A DNA stretch of 64,000 bases from Streptomyces sp. NBC_00178 (GCF_036206005.1 NZ_CP108143.1:3734001-3798000), one strand, 5' to 3'; shown: positions 26,532 through 35,924, counted from the stretch's first letter. Notes: generated from the letters alone by a model not told the origin. Made by a program: numbers and translations.

Positions 26532-29243
26532 ATGAGCGAGCACCGTCGCAAAGCGTCCCAACCGCAAGGTGGCGGGCGCGCAGCGGCCAGACGAGCCGCC
26601 CAACAGCCTGCTGGACGCCGCACCGATGCGTCACGCAGAGCAATGTCAGAGTCACCCTCCGACGCGCATGGCGAGGAGTCGTCGTACGGCGGCCGCGCCG
26701 AGGCGCGCCGCGCCGCCCAGCGGGGCGGGAGCAGGCGCCGCGGAGGGGGTGACAGCAGCGGTCCGGAAGGCCGTGGCAGGGGGCGTGCCGATTCAGGCAA
26801 GAAGCGCCTCATCGACTACCCGCGCGCCGGCAAGTACGGTGCACGCCGCTGGGTTCCGTCGTGGAAGCTGTTCTCCGGCCTGACCTTGGGCTTCCTCGGC
26901 GCCATGATGGGCGCCGCCGGTATCGCCTACGCCCTGGTGGTCCCACCGGAGCCCAAGGACCTCGCCACCGCCCAGAACAACGTCTACTACTGGGCCGACA
27001 ACACGCGGATGGTCGCCACGGGCGGTGACGTCAACCGGCAGGAGATCGAGTACGCCCAGATTCCGGAGGCGATGAGGAACGCCGTCATCTCCGCGGAGAA
27101 CAAGTCGTTCGAACACGACAGGGGCATCGACCCCATGGGCATCGCCCGCGCCTTCTACAACATGGCGAAGGGGGGTGACACCCAGGGCGGTTCGACGATC
27201 ACCCAGCAGTACGTCAAGAACTCGATGCTGTCCCAGGACCAGACTCTGAGCCGGAAGTTCAAGGAACTCTTCATCACGCTCAAGGTCGGCAAGACGCAGA
27301 CCAAAGAGAAGGTCATGAAGGGGTACCTCAACGTCTCCTATTACGGACGTGGTGCTTACGGACTGCAGGCCGCGGCGCGTGCGTACTACAAGAAGGACGC
27401 CCAGGAGCTGGACCCGAGCCAGTGCGCCTTCCTGGCGACGCTGCTCAAGGGCGCGAGCTACTACGACCCCGCCGGCGCCCCGGAGGTGGATCCGGTGAAG
27501 GCCACGGAGAAGGAGAACACCCGGCGGGCCAAGGAGCGCTGGGAGTGGATCCTCGACGAAGAGGTCAAGGACGGCCGGATGAGCGCGGCCGACCGCGCCA
27601 AGTACACGACCTTCCCCATGCCGGAGAAGCCCCAGACGGACGCCAAGCTGGACGGCCAGACCGGATACCTCGTCGACCTCGCCAGGAAGTACTTCCTCGC
27701 GCACAACGATAGGCACATCACCGGCAAGGAACTCGCCCTGGGCGGCTACGAGATCCACACGACGTTCGACCAGAAGAAGGTCGGGCAGCTCGAGAAGGCC
27801 ATCAACACGGTCTACAAGGCCAAGATCGACCTTAAGAAGCGCCCTGACAAGGACACGCACGTCCAGTTCGGCGGCGCTTCGGTGGACGCCAAGACGGGCG
27901 CCATCGTCGCCACGTACGGCGGCCAGGACGCGACGAAGCACTACACCAACAACGCCGACGCGACCGGTGCCCAGGTCGGCTCGACGTGGAAGCCGTTCGT
28001 GCTGGCAGCAGCCATGCAGTACGGGAAGCGCGACCCGAAGCTGCCTGCCGACCAGGGCAGTTCGGACCGCGAGCTCGTGTCGCAGAAGAGCATCTACAAC
28101 GGCGACAACAAGTTGAGGATCACGGACTACAAGGGCGAGGTCTGGCACGGCGAGGACCAGGCCGAGCTGCTCCAGACCAACGACGGCGATCGCAGCTACG
28201 GCCCCATCACCCTGCGCTACGCCATGGAGCAGTCCGCGAACTCCCCCTACGTCCAGCTCGGCATGGACGTCGGCACCGACAAGGTCAAGCAGGCGGCCAA
28301 GGACGCGGGACTGCGTGACGACGAGTTCATGGCCGACTCGAACGTGCCCTCGTTCTCCATCGGTACGTCCTCTCCGAGTGCCATCCGCATGGCCGGTGCC
28401 TATGCCACCTTCGCCACCAGCGGCAAGCAGAGGGACCCCTTCTCGGTCACTGAGGTGAAGCACAGGGGCGACGTCATCTACCAGCACGAGACAGTGACCA
28501 AGTCGGCGTTCCCCAGCGCCATTGCGGACAACGTCACCGACGTGCTGAAGAACGTCGTCGAGCACGGGACGGGTACCCCCGCCCAACTGCCGGGACGCGA
28601 CGTGGCGGGCAAGACGGGTACCACCGACGGCAACAAGTCGGCCTGGTTCGTCGGCTACACCCCGCAGCTGTCCACCGCCGTCAGCATGTTCCGGCTGGAC
28701 GACGACGAGACGAAGAAGGACCGCAAGTTCCTGGAGATGTACGGCACCGGCGGCGAGAAGTCGATCCACGGTGCCTCGTTCCCGGCACAGATCTGGCACG
28801 ACTACATGGCCGAGGCCATGCAGGGCAAGAAGGTCATCGCCTTCCCGAAGCCCGAACCGTACGGCGAGAAGGTCTACGGCGGCGGCGCCAGCCCCAGCCC
28901 GACGCCGAGCCCGACGCCTTCGCCCTCGGAGACCACCAAGGCCCCCGAGACGCCGTCGCCCACCCCGACGACCCCGTCCCCCACGCCGAGCGACACGTGT
29001 GCGCCGCTCGACTGGGACTGCAAGAACGACGGCGGAACGACTCAGGGCCAGGACGACGGCGGCACCACCGACGGGACCACGAACGCGGGAACCACGGACG
29101 GCAGTGCCAACGCCGGGACGAACCAAGGCACGACACAAGGCAACACGCAGGGCAGTACGCAGGGCAGCACGCAAGGCAGCACGCAGGGCACGACCAACGG
29201 CAGTTCGAGCAGCAACGGTCAGCTCTTCGGAGGCGGCGGATAG
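26532..29243 (+). CDS. Class A penicillin-binding protein (transglycosylase/transpeptidase)
   Basis: 903 residues. A basic, low-complexity cytoplasmic leader (1-105) precedes one membrane helix (about 110-135) and a GT51 transglycosylase domain with ISAENKSFEHDRGID near 185 and GGSTITQQYVKN near 220. The transpeptidase domain has the S-x-x-K motif in GSTWKPF (near 484), SAN near 567 and KTGTT near 694. It polymerises and cross-links peptidoglycan. The C-terminal 120 residues are a Pro/Ser/Thr then Gly/Ser/Thr/Gln tail with GSTQ repeats. About 270 bases upstream are shared with the divergent PadR gene. Confidence 0.95.
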   Translation: MSEHRRKASQPQGGGRAAARRAAQQPAGRRTDASRRAMSESPSDAHGEESSYGGRAEARRAAQRGGSRRRGGGDSSGPEGRGRGRADSGKKRLIDYPRAGKYGARRWVPSWKLFSGLTLGFLGAMMGAAGIAYALVVPPEPKDLATAQNNVYYWADNTRMVATGGDVNRQEIEYAQIPEAMRNAVISAENKSFEHDRGIDPMGIARAFYNMAKGGDTQGGSTITQQYVKNSMLSQDQTLSRKFKELFITLKVGKTQTKEKVMKGYLNVSYYGRGAYGLQAAARAYYKKDAQELDPSQCAFLATLLKGASYYDPAGAPEVDPVKATEKENTRRAKERWEWILDEEVKDGRMSAADRAKYTTFPMPEKPQTDAKLDGQTGYLVDLARKYFLAHNDRHITGKELALGGYEIHTTFDQKKVGQLEKAINTVYKAKIDLKKRPDKDTHVQFGGASVDAKTGAIVATYGGQDATKHYTNNADATGAQVGSTWKPFVLAAAMQYGKRDPKLPADQGSSDRELVSQKSIYNGDNKLRITDYKGEVWHGEDQAELLQTNDGDRSYGPITLRYAMEQSANSPYVQLGMDVGTDKVKQAAKDAGLRDDEFMADSNVPSFSIGTSSPSAIRMAGAYATFATSGKQRDPFSVTEVKHRGDVIYQHETVTKSAFPSAIADNVTDVLKNVVEHGTGTPAQLPGRDVAGKTGTTDGNKSAWFVGYTPQLSTAVSMFRLDDDETKKDRKFLEMYGTGGEKSIHGASFPAQIWHDYMAEAMQGKKVIAFPKPEPYGEKVYGGGASPSPTPSPTPSPSETTKAPETPSPTPTTPSPTPSDTCAPLDWDCKNDGGTTQGQDDGGTTDGTTNAGTTDGSANAGTNQGTTQGNTQGSTQGSTQGSTQGTTNGSSSSNGQLFGGGG

Positions 29244-29313
29244 GGCGTCGGCGGGCGGTGGACACCACCATCGCCCGCCGGTGAGCCCCTCGGGGCCCGC
29301 CCGACGCGTACGA

Positions 29314-29352
29314 GAGGGGCCGCCCGCACCCGCCAGGTGCCGGCGGCCCCTC
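29314..29352 (+). terminator. Hairpin after the penicillin-binding protein gene
   Basis: GAGGGGCCGCC (29314-29324) pairs with GGCGGCCCCTC (29342-29352) across a 17-base loop, between the PBP gene and the next gene on the same strand. Confidence 0.6.
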
Positions 29353-29409
29353 GTGCGTCCTGTGGGCGGTCCACGCCCGCCCACAGCGCCGTACGGCAGG
29401 ATGTGGGGC

Positions 29410-30918
29410 ATGCCAAGCGCAGAAGCCACGAGCGTGGACCAGGAGCCGTCCGTCGTACCGCCCACGCGACAGGACGAGATCGCCGCAGCGGGCAGCGAAC
29501 TGATCGGCGGGCCGGCGGGTCGCTGGGCACGGTTCGGTTCCGGACCGCTCACGCCGGTGCGTGTGATCGCCCTCCTGGCGATCGGGATGTTCGCACTGGG
29601 CATGGTGCAGAAGATCCCCTGCTACGACTGGGCCTGGTTCCGCGGCACCAGCTCGCAGTACACGCACGCCTGCTACTCCGACATCCCGCACCTCTATCTC
29701 GGGCGCGGCTTCGCCGACGGGCTCGTGCCGTATTTCGACCGGCTCAGCGGTGACATGGCGTACCTCGAGTACCCCGTCCTGACCGGCCTCTTCATGCAGA
29801 TCGCGTCCTGGCTGACGCTGACGCCGTCCTCGGACCCGATCCAGCAGCGCGAGCAGATCTACTGGATGGTCAACGCGGGCATGCTGATGATCTGCGCCGT
29901 GATCATCGCAGTGTGCGTCGCCCGTACGCACCGGCGCCGCCCGTGGGACGGCCTGCTCGTCGCGCTCGCCCCTGCCCTCGCCCTCACCGCGACCATCAAC
30001 TGGGACCTGCTCGCCGTCGCGCTGACGGCCGCGGCGATGCTCATGTGGTCCCGGAGCAAGCCGCTCGCCTTCGGAGTCCTGATCGGCCTGGCGACAGCCG
30101 CCAAGCTGTATCCCGTGCTGCTCCTGGGGCCCCTGCTGGTGCTGTGCTGGCGGGCCGGGAAGTGGCGCGAGTGCGGTTCCGCCGTCCTCGGCGCGGCCGC
30201 GGCCTGGCTGGTGGTGAACCTGCCGGTGATGCTCTACGCCCCCGAGGGCTGGAAGAAGTTCTACACGTTCAGCCAGGAACGGCAGATCGACTACGGCTCC
30301 TTCTGGCTGGTCATCACCCAGCGCACGGGCCGGCCCATCGATGTGGACACCGTCAACACCGCCTCCGTGGCGCTGATGATCGTGCTCTGCGCGGGCATCG
30401 CCGGACTGGCACTGGCGGCCAGGCGCAGGCCCCGGTTCGCACAGCTCGCGTTCCTGGTGGTGGCCGCGTTCATCCTGACGAACAAGGTCTACTCGCCGCA
30501 GTACGTGCTCTGGCTGATCCCGCTGGCCGCGCTCGCCAGGCCCCGCTGGCGCGACTTCCTCGTCTGGCAGGCCTGCGAGGTCATGTACTTCCTGGGCATC
30601 TGGTTCTACCTCGCCTACACGACGAGCGGGGACAAGCACCAGGGGCTTCCGCAGGAGGGCTACCAGGTCGCGATCCTCCTGCACCTGCTGGGCACGCTCT
30701 ACCTGTGCGCCATGGTCGTCAGGGACATCCTGAGGCCGGAGAAGGACCCCGTGCGGCGCGACGGGGCCGACGACCCGTCGGGCGGGGTGCTCGACCGCGC
30801 GCCGGACAAGGTCGCGCTCCCGGGCCCGGCCGGCCGCCGTGCGGCCGGAAACACCGCACCCGCGGTCGAAGGACCGCGGGTGGAGTGGGGCACCGCCGGC
30901 CGGACGGCGTCCGACTGA
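29410..30918 (+). CDS. Polytopic membrane protein of the glycosyltransferase 87 type
   Basis: 502 residues. A short acidic leader (PSAEATSVDQEPS) is followed by about ten to twelve hydrophobic segments starting at ALLAIGMFALGMVQKIPC. The acidic loop YFDRLSGDMAYLEYPVLTGLFM and the Trp/Lys-rich loops resemble polyprenyl-phosphate-mannose-dependent C-type mannosyltransferases (GT87/DUF2029). The C-terminal tail is hydrophilic. The acceptor is unknown; envelope glycan or protein mannosylation is plausible. An ATG nine bases earlier (29401) is possible. It lies between the PBP and the minus-strand alr-like gene, with which it converges. Confidence 0.75.
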   Translation: MPSAEATSVDQEPSVVPPTRQDEIAAAGSELIGGPAGRWARFGSGPLTPVRVIALLAIGMFALGMVQKIPCYDWAWFRGTSSQYTHACYSDIPHLYLGRGFADGLVPYFDRLSGDMAYLEYPVLTGLFMQIASWLTLTPSSDPIQQREQIYWMVNAGMLMICAVIIAVCVARTHRRRPWDGLLVALAPALALTATINWDLLAVALTAAAMLMWSRSKPLAFGVLIGLATAAKLYPVLLLGPLLVLCWRAGKWRECGSAVLGAAAAWLVVNLPVMLYAPEGWKKFYTFSQERQIDYGSFWLVITQRTGRPIDVDTVNTASVALMIVLCAGIAGLALAARRRPRFAQLAFLVVAAFILTNKVYSPQYVLWLIPLAALARPRWRDFLVWQACEVMYFLGIWFYLAYTTSGDKHQGLPQEGYQVAILLHLLGTLYLCAMVVRDILRPEKDPVRRDGADDPSGGVLDRAPDKVALPGPAGRRAAGNTAPAVEGPRVEWGTAGRTASD

Positions 30919-30931
30919 GCGAGGGCCGGGG

Positions 30932-31963
30932 CTACCGGTCCACGAGGCGGTCGAACTGGGTGGTCGTGTGGCGCAGGTGGGCCACCAGTTCGTCGCCGAC
31001 CCTCGGCTCCTGGGCGTCCGAGGGGACGAAGAGGATCGACACCTGCATGTGCGGCGGCTCGGCGAACCAGCGCTGCTTGCCCGCCCAGACGAACGGCGAC
31101 AGGTTGCGGTTCACGGTGGCCAGCCCCGCCCGTGCGACGCCCTTGGCGCGAGGCATCACCCCGTGCAGGGCCTTCGGAGCCTCCAGGCCCACGCCGTGCG
31201 AGGTCCCGCCGGCGACGACCACGAGCCACCCGTCGGACGCGGCCTTCTGCTGGCGGTAGCCGAACCGGTCGCCCTTGACGACGCGGGTGACGTCGAGCAC
31301 GGCGCCGCGGTACTCGGTCGCCTCGTGATCGCCGAGCCAGAGCCGTGTGCCGATGCGCGCGCGGAAGCGGGTCTGCGGGAACTGCTGCTGGAGGCGGGCC
31401 AGCTCCTCGGCACGCAGGTGGCTGACGAACATCGTGTGCAGGGGCAGCCGGGCGGCTCGGAGGCGGTCCATCCAGGTGATGACCTCCTCGACGGCGTCCG
31501 AACCGTCCGTGCGGTCGAGGGGGAGGTGCAGGGCGAACCCTTCGAGACGCACGTCCTCTATCGCCGCGTGCAGCTGGCCGAGCTCCTCCTCCTTCACGCC
31601 GTGGCGCTTCATCGAGCTCATGCACTCGATGACCACCCGCGCACCCACCAGAGCGTGCACGCCGTCCACGGAGGAGACGGACCGGATGACGCGGTCGGGC
31701 AGCGGCACCGGCTCCTCGCCCCTGCGGAAGGGGGTGAGCACCAGCAGGTCGCCGCTGAACCAGTCCTTGATGCGGGCGGCCTCGTACGTGGTGCCGACGG
31801 CCAGGGTCTCGGACCCGAAGCGGATCGCCTCGTCGGCCAGCCGCTCGTGACCGAAGCCGTATCCGTTGCCCTTGCAGACGGGGACGAGCCCCGGGAACTG
31901 GTCGAGCACGGATTTCTGGTGCGCCCGCCAGCGCGCGGTGTCGACGTAGAGGGAGAGCGCCAT
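30932..31963 (-). CDS. Alanine-racemase-like PLP enzyme
   Basis: 343 residues. The fold-type III PLP barrel is recognisable: VCKGNGYGFGH (Lys31 is the expected PLP lysine, cf. KADAYGHG in Alr), then LHLPLDRTDGSD, MFVSHLRAEEL and ARIGTRLWLG (the Arg that contacts the pyridine nitrogen). A short C-terminal beta domain has GDRFGYRQQ, where the Tyr near 235 may be the second catalytic base, but the following GYADG motif is replaced by GGTSHG. So it is not the housekeeping Alr and may act on another amino acid or be non-catalytic. It lies 82 bases downstream of femX on the same strand. Confidence 0.8.
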   Translation of the reverse strand: MALSLYVDTARWRAHQKSVLDQFPGLVPVCKGNGYGFGHERLADEAIRFGSETLAVGTTYEAARIKDWFSGDLLVLTPFRRGEEPVPLPDRVIRSVSSVDGVHALVGARVVIECMSSMKRHGVKEEELGQLHAAIEDVRLEGFALHLPLDRTDGSDAVEEVITWMDRLRAARLPLHTMFVSHLRAEELARLQQQFPQTRFRARIGTRLWLGDHEATEYRGAVLDVTRVVKGDRFGYRQQKAASDGWLVVVAGGTSHGVGLEAPKALHGVMPRAKGVARAGLATVNRNLSPFVWAGKQRWFAEPPHMQVSILFVPSDAQEPRVGDELVAHLRHTTTQFDRLVDR

Positions 31964-32045
31964 GGCCGGCCCGGAACCTTTCTGGTGGCTGCGGTGTAAG
32001 TGAGATGAGGGAGAGGAGCTGGTGGTGATCGTGACCGGGGTGCGC

Positions 32046-33164
32046 CTAGCGGCGCGACATGTACATATCGAGCGCCTTGTGCAGCAGCTTGTTGAGGGGG
32101 AAGTCCCATTCGCCGACGTACTCGACGGCTTCCCCGCCGGTGCCCACCTTGAACTGGATCAGGCCGAAGAGGTGGTCGGTCTCGTCCAGCGAGTCACTGA
32201 TGCCGCGAAGGTCGTAGACGGTCGCGCCCATGGCATACGAGTCGCGCAGCATGCGCCACTGCATGGCGTTGGAGGGGCGGACCTCGCGCCCGATGTTGTC
32301 GGAGGCGCCGTAGGAGTACCAGACGTGGCCACCGACGACGAGCATCGTGGCTGCCGAGAGGTTCACTCCGTTGTGCCGGGCGAAGTACAGCCGCATGCGG
32401 TTGGGGTCCTCGGAGTTGAGCACCGTCCACATCCGCTGGAAGTACGAGAGCGGGCGCGGCCTGAAGTGGTCGCGCACGGCGGTGATCTCGTACAGCCGCT
32501 GCCACTCGGCGAGGTCTTCGTAGCCTCCCTGGACGACCTCGACGCCGGCCTTGTCGGCCTTCTTGATGTTGCGTCGCCAGAGCTGGTTGAAGCCCTTCAG
32601 GACGTCCTCGAGGGAGCGGTTGGCCAGCGGCACCTGGAAGACATAGCGCGGCTGTACGTCACCGAAGCCGGCACCGCCGTCCTCGCCCTGCTGCCAGCCC
32701 ATCTTGCGCAGCCGGTCGGAGACCTCGAAGGCGCGGGGCTCGATGTGGCTCGCCTCGACGTCGCGGAGCCGCTTCACGTCGGGATCCTGGATGCCCGACT
32801 TGATGGCGGCCGAGTCCCAGCGCCGGATGACCACGGGCGGGCCCATCTTCACGGAGAAGGCGCCCTGCTGCTTCAGGTGGGCGAGCATCGGCTGCAGCCA
32901 CTCGTCCAGGTTCGGGGCGTACCAGTTGATGACCGGGCCCTCGGGGAGGTAGGCGAGATAGCGCTTGATCTTGGGCAGCTGGCGGTAGAGCACCAGGCCG
33001 GCGCCGACCATCTCGCCGCTCTTGTCGAACCATCCGAGGTTCTCGGAGCGCCACTCGGTCTTCACATCAGCCCACGCCGGGACCTGGCAGTGACTGGCCG
33101 AGGGGAGGCTCTGGATGTAGGCCAGATGCTGTTCTCGGCTGATGGTCCTCAGGGTCAGACTCAT
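32046..33164 (-). CDS. femX: FemX-type lipid II:glycine glycyltransferase (FemABX family)
   Basis: 372 residues (MSLTLRTISREQHLAYIQSLPSAS). FemABX fold with the paired GNAT-like domains: PAWADVKTEWRSENLGWF near 30, LPEGPVINWYAPNLDEWLQPMLAHLK near 75-100, and the C-terminal GREVRPSNAMQWRMLRDSYAMGATVYDLRGI. In S. coelicolor FemX adds the single glycine that bridges LL-diaminopimelate peptidoglycan, using Gly-tRNA. It has a normal length and is followed by the alr-like gene, so the two are probably co-transcribed. Confidence 0.92.
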   Translation of the reverse strand: MSLTLRTISREQHLAYIQSLPSASHCQVPAWADVKTEWRSENLGWFDKSGEMVGAGLVLYRQLPKIKRYLAYLPEGPVINWYAPNLDEWLQPMLAHLKQQGAFSVKMGPPVVIRRWDSAAIKSGIQDPDVKRLRDVEASHIEPRAFEVSDRLRKMGWQQGEDGGAGFGDVQPRYVFQVPLANRSLEDVLKGFNQLWRRNIKKADKAGVEVVQGGYEDLAEWQRLYEITAVRDHFRPRPLSYFQRMWTVLNSEDPNRMRLYFARHNGVNLSAATMLVVGGHVWYSYGASDNIGREVRPSNAMQWRMLRDSYAMGATVYDLRGISDSLDETDHLFGLIQFKVGTGGEAVEYVGEWDFPLNKLLHKALDMYMSRR

Positions 33165-33350
33165 GCTGGGGCGCTCCTCGGCAGGTGTGTCCCCATCGGT
33201 CAGGGGCTCCGGCTCTCGCGCCGAAGCCTACTGTGGCCGACGGGCGCCCGGCCCGGCCCCGTCGGGACCGAACCGGGCTGCCGCCTCGCCGCATGGCCTG
33301 CTGGAGCCCCGCGAGGGGTGGCCGAGCGGAGTCGGCCGAGGTTCTGCCGG

Positions 33351-33707
33351 TCAGGTGATGACGCCGCCGAAGAGGCCTCCGTGCGCCATCCCCAGATAGA
33401 AGCCGACGGCGGAGGACCCCATGCCCATCACGAAGCCGAACCGCTGCCAGGTGGTCCTGGAGTGGAACTGCCCGTACGCGCCCACCAGCAGGCCGATCAG
33501 GCCCGCCCACGAGCTGAGCAGGTGCAGGCTGTAGAACTGCGCCGACACGAAGGCGAGGACGCCCAGCACCCCTGTGACCGCCATCAGCCCTTCCTGGAGC
33601 GGATGGGGCCTGCCGTCCGTGGCGAAGAGCGAACCGGTGGCGGGACGGGCGTTGGCGACGCGGCTGGGAGCGGTTCGGCCACCGGGGGACCGCATTGTCT
33701 GCGCCAT
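33351..33707 (-). CDS. Small integral membrane protein, unknown function
   Basis: 118 residues from an ATG with AGGAGG close upstream. A polar leader (1-40) precedes three or four hydrophobic segments (GLMAVTGVLGVLAFVSAQFY, LLSSWAGLIGLLVGAYGQFH, FGFVMGMGSSAVGFYLGM). No catalytic motif is seen. It lies 186 bases upstream of femX on the same strand and divergent from rpsF. The position is conserved in streptomycetes to my knowledge. Function unknown. Confidence 0.8.
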   Translation of the reverse strand: MAQTMRSPGGRTAPSRVANARPATGSLFATDGRPHPLQEGLMAVTGVLGVLAFVSAQFYSLHLLSSWAGLIGLLVGAYGQFHSRTTWQRFGFVMGMGSSAVGFYLGMAHGGLFGGVIT

Positions 33708-33992
33708 GGAGCACCTCCTGGCAGAAGAGCGGTGCGATGTTGTGCCGATCACACCGCGACTGTCTCGATTGTGCGCCCTGAACACCGGATTTCAACCGGA
33801 AGCCCGTCTGCGGGTACTCTGTACGGTCTGCACCCGTGTCTGCCTTGAGCCAGCACCGCAGCTCCCCTCGATCATCGAAGACGGGCGCTGTCAGTGGCGG
33901 CTGTTTTACTCGGAGACACTGTTGCTTACGCATCACGACCCTCCTGCCACGGAACGACCGTGGCCGCTGAGTCCAAAGGAGGTGGGTTCCAC

Positions 33993-34283
33993 ATGCGTCA
34001 CTACGAAGTGATGGTCATCCTCGACCCCGATCTCGAGGAGCGAGCTGTCTCCCCGCTGATCGAGAACTTCCTCTCCGTCGTCCGTGAGGGCAACGGAAAG
34101 GTCGAGAAGGTCGACACCTGGGGCCGTCGTCGTCTCTCTTACGAGATCAAGAAGAAGCCTGAGGGCATCTACTCGGTCATCGACCTGCAGGCCGAGCCTG
34201 CGGTCGTCAAGGAGCTCGACCGACAGATGAACCTGAACGAGTCGGTCCTCCGGACCAAGGTCCTCCGTCCCGAGACCCACTGA
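33993..34283 (+). CDS. rpsF: 30S ribosomal protein S6
   Basis: 96 residues ([19 protein letters not shown]...[11 protein letters not shown]), a full S6 with the conserved [17 protein letters not shown] strand. AAAGGAGG lies at 33975-33982. S6 binds 16S rRNA together with S18. It is the first gene of the rpsF-ssb-rpsR-rplI operon, which is conserved across bacteria. Upstream in-frame starts are ignored because the ribosome site fixes this one. Confidence 0.97.
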
Positions 34284-34354
34284 GCATCTAGCTCAGCGGT
34301 TCCCGGGTTCGAGTAGCAAGCAGCCAGAAGCAATCCCCGCCGAGAGGTTCACCC

Positions 34355-34981
34355 ATGGCAGGCGAGACCGTCATCACGGTCGTCGGCAATCTCGTCGACG
34401 ACCCCGAGCTGCGCTTCACCCCGTCCGGTGCGGCGGTCGCGAAGTTCCGTGTCGCGTCCACTCCCCGCATCTTCGACCGGCAGACCAATGAGTGGAAGGA
34501 CGGCGAAGGCCTGTTCCTCACCTGCTCGGTCTGGCGTCAGGCGGCGGAGAACGTCGCGGAGTCGCTTCAGCGAGGCATGCGCGTCGTCGTGCAGGGCCGG
34601 TTGAAGCAGCGGTCCTACGAGGACCGTGAGGGCGTCAAGCGCACGGTCTACGAGCTGGACGTCGAGGAAGTCGGCCCCAGCTTGAAGAGCGCCACGGCCA
34701 AGGTCACCAAGACCAGTGGTCGCGGTGGCCAGGGCGGCGGCCAGGGTGGATACGGCGGTGGCCAGCAGGGCGGCGGCAACTGGGGCGGCGGTTCCGGTGG
34801 CGGCGGCCAGCAGGGCGGCGGCGGTGCTCCCGCCGACGACCCGTGGGCCACCAGCGCGCCGGCCGGCGGTCAGCAGGGCGGGGGCCAGCAGGGCGGCGGA
34901 GGCGGTTGGGGCGGAAGCTCCGGCGGTTCCGGCGGATCTGGTGGTTCTGGCGGCGGCTACTCGGACGAGCCTCCCTTCTAG
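34355..34981 (+). CDS. ssb: Single-stranded DNA-binding protein
   Basis: 208 residues. OB-fold domain (1-110: [21 protein letters not shown]...[25 protein letters not shown]). A glycine/glutamine-rich flexible linker (about 125-200) has repeated GGQQGGG. The acidic C-terminal tip YSDEPPF is the docking peptide for replication and repair partners. This is the essential SSB encoded between rpsF and rpsR. It is longer in the linker than the E. coli protein, as usual for streptomycetes. Confidence 0.97.
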   Translation: MAGETVITVVGNLVDDPELRFTPSGAAVAKFRVASTPRIFDRQTNEWKDGEGLFLTCSVWRQAAENVAESLQRGMRVVVQGRLKQRSYEDREGVKRTVYELDVEEVGPSLKSATAKVTKTSGRGGQGGGQGGYGGGQQGGGNWGGGSGGGGQQGGGGAPADDPWATSAPAGGQQGGGQQGGGGGWGGSSGGSGGSGGSGGGYSDEPPF

Positions 34982-35024
34982 GGCTGCTCGTACCCCCACT
35001 TCTTGATCACACAGGAGAAACACC

Positions 35025-35261
35025 ATGGCGAAGCCGCCTGTGCGCAAGCCTAAGAAGAAGGTCTGCGCGTTCTGCAAGGACAAGACCCAGTACGTGGACT
35101 ACAAGGACACGAACATGCTGCGGAAGTTCATTTCCGACCGCGGCAAGATCCGTGCCCGCCGCGTCACCGGCAACTGCACGCAGCACCAGCGTGACGTCGC
35201 CACGGCAGTCAAGAACAGCCGTGAGATGGCGCTGCTGCCCTACACGTCCACCGCGCGATAA
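35025..35261 (+). CDS. rpsR: 30S ribosomal protein S18 (cysteine-containing form)
   Basis: 78 residues ([20 protein letters not shown]). CAFC and a further Cys in GNCTQHQ form the zinc-binding type (C+) of S18; actinobacteria often have a second, cysteine-free paralog used in zinc starvation (family knowledge). The binding partner of S6 and co-encoded with it. The ribosome site ACAGGAGAAAC precedes the ATG. Confidence 0.97.
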   Translation: MAKPPVRKPKKKVCAFCKDKTQYVDYKDTNMLRKFISDRGKIRARRVTGNCTQHQRDVATAVKNSREMALLPYTSTAR

Positions 35262-35279
35262 GGGAAGGGTGACCGAATC

Positions 35280-35726
35280 ATGAAGATCATCCTCACCCAC
35301 GAGGTCACAGGCCTCGGTGCCGCAGGTGACGTCGTGGACGTCAAGGACGGGTACGCCCGTAACTACCTGGTTCCGCGTGGCTTTGCCATTCGCTGGACCA
35401 AGGGTGGCGAGAAGGACGTGGCGCAGATCCGCCGCGCCCGCAAGATTCACGAGATCGCGACGATCGAGCAGGCCAACGAGATCAAGGCCAAGCTCGAGGC
35501 CGTCAAGGTCCGGCTGGCTGTTCGCTCTGGCGACGCCGGCCGCCTGTTCGGCTCCGTCACCCCGGCCGACATCGCTTCGGCGATCAAGTCTGCCGGTGGC
35601 CCGGACGTCGACAAGCGTCGCGTCGAGCTCGGCTCGCCGATCAAGACGCTCGGCGGATACCAGGTGTCCGTCCGGCTGCACCCCGAGGTTGCCGCGAAGC
35701 TCGGCATCGAGGTCGTTGCTGCCTAA
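35280..35726 (+). CDS. rplI: 50S ribosomal protein L9
   Basis: 148 residues ([36 protein letters not shown]), with the canonical N-terminal rRNA-binding domain, central helix ([27 protein letters not shown]) and C-terminal domain. It is the last gene of the rpsF operon, 18 bases after rpsR, and is followed by a perfect terminator that leads directly into a cluster of parS sites. Confidence 0.97.
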   Translation: MKIILTHEVTGLGAAGDVVDVKDGYARNYLVPRGFAIRWTKGGEKDVAQIRRARKIHEIATIEQANEIKAKLEAVKVRLAVRSGDAGRLFGSVTPADIASAIKSAGGPDVDKRRVELGSPIKTLGGYQVSVRLHPEVAAKLGIEVVAA

Positions 35727-35750
35727 GGGCACAGCTCAGCAGAGCTAGGT

Positions 35751-35780
35751 GAAGGGCCGCACCCAAGGGTGCGGCCCTTC
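35751..35780 (+). terminator. Terminator of the rpsF-rplI operon
   Basis: GAAGGGCCGCACCC (35751-35764) pairs perfectly with GGGTGCGGCCCTTC (35767-35780). It lies 24 bases past the rplI stop and 3 bases before a parS. Confidence 0.9.
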
Positions 35781-35783
35781 GTC

Positions 35784-35797
35784 GTTTCACGTGAAAC
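35784..35797. other. parS: parS site (exact)
   Basis: Exact GTTTCACGTGAAAC right after the rplI terminator; first of four sites in 171 bases. Confidence 0.92.
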
Positions 35798-35811
35798 GGT
35801 CAGGGTGGATC

Positions 35812-35825
35812 GTTTCACGTGAAAC
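35812..35825. other. parS: parS site (exact)
   Basis: Exact GTTTCACGTGAAAC, 28 bases from the previous parS (start to start), in the rplI-MATE gap. Confidence 0.92.
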
Positions 35826-35833
35826 GGGCACAG

Positions 35834-35859
35834 GCTCAGGGCGCACCCTCGCCCTGAGC
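35834..35859 (-). terminator. Hairpin downstream of the MATE gene
   Basis: GCTCAGGGCG (35834-35843) pairs with CGCCCTGAGC (35850-35859) around a 6-base loop, between parS sites and 120 bases past the MATE stop. Confidence 0.6.
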
Positions 35860-35910
35860 GCAGCCGCGTACGGCAACCGGGGTGCTCGGTGAGTAAAGGG
35901 CTGACGGTCG

Positions 35911-35924
35911 ATTTCGCGTGAAAT
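35911..35924. other. Degenerate parS-like site
   Basis: ATTTCGCGTGAAAT differs from parS at positions 1, 6 and 14 only and lies between exact sites at 35812 and 35941. Probably a decayed or low-affinity site. Confidence 0.55.

Noticed and set aside
26793..29603. 936-codon frame opposite the class A PBP gene
   Set aside because: Antisense shadow of a gene with intact SxxK, SAN and KTG motifs; no credible protein features.
34284..34325. TAGCTCAG and GGGTTCGAGT, tRNA D-arm and T-arm-like words in the rpsF-ssb gap
   Set aside because: They are only about 15 bases apart, with no anticodon arm or acceptor pairing, so this is not a tRNA gene; at most chance or a remnant.
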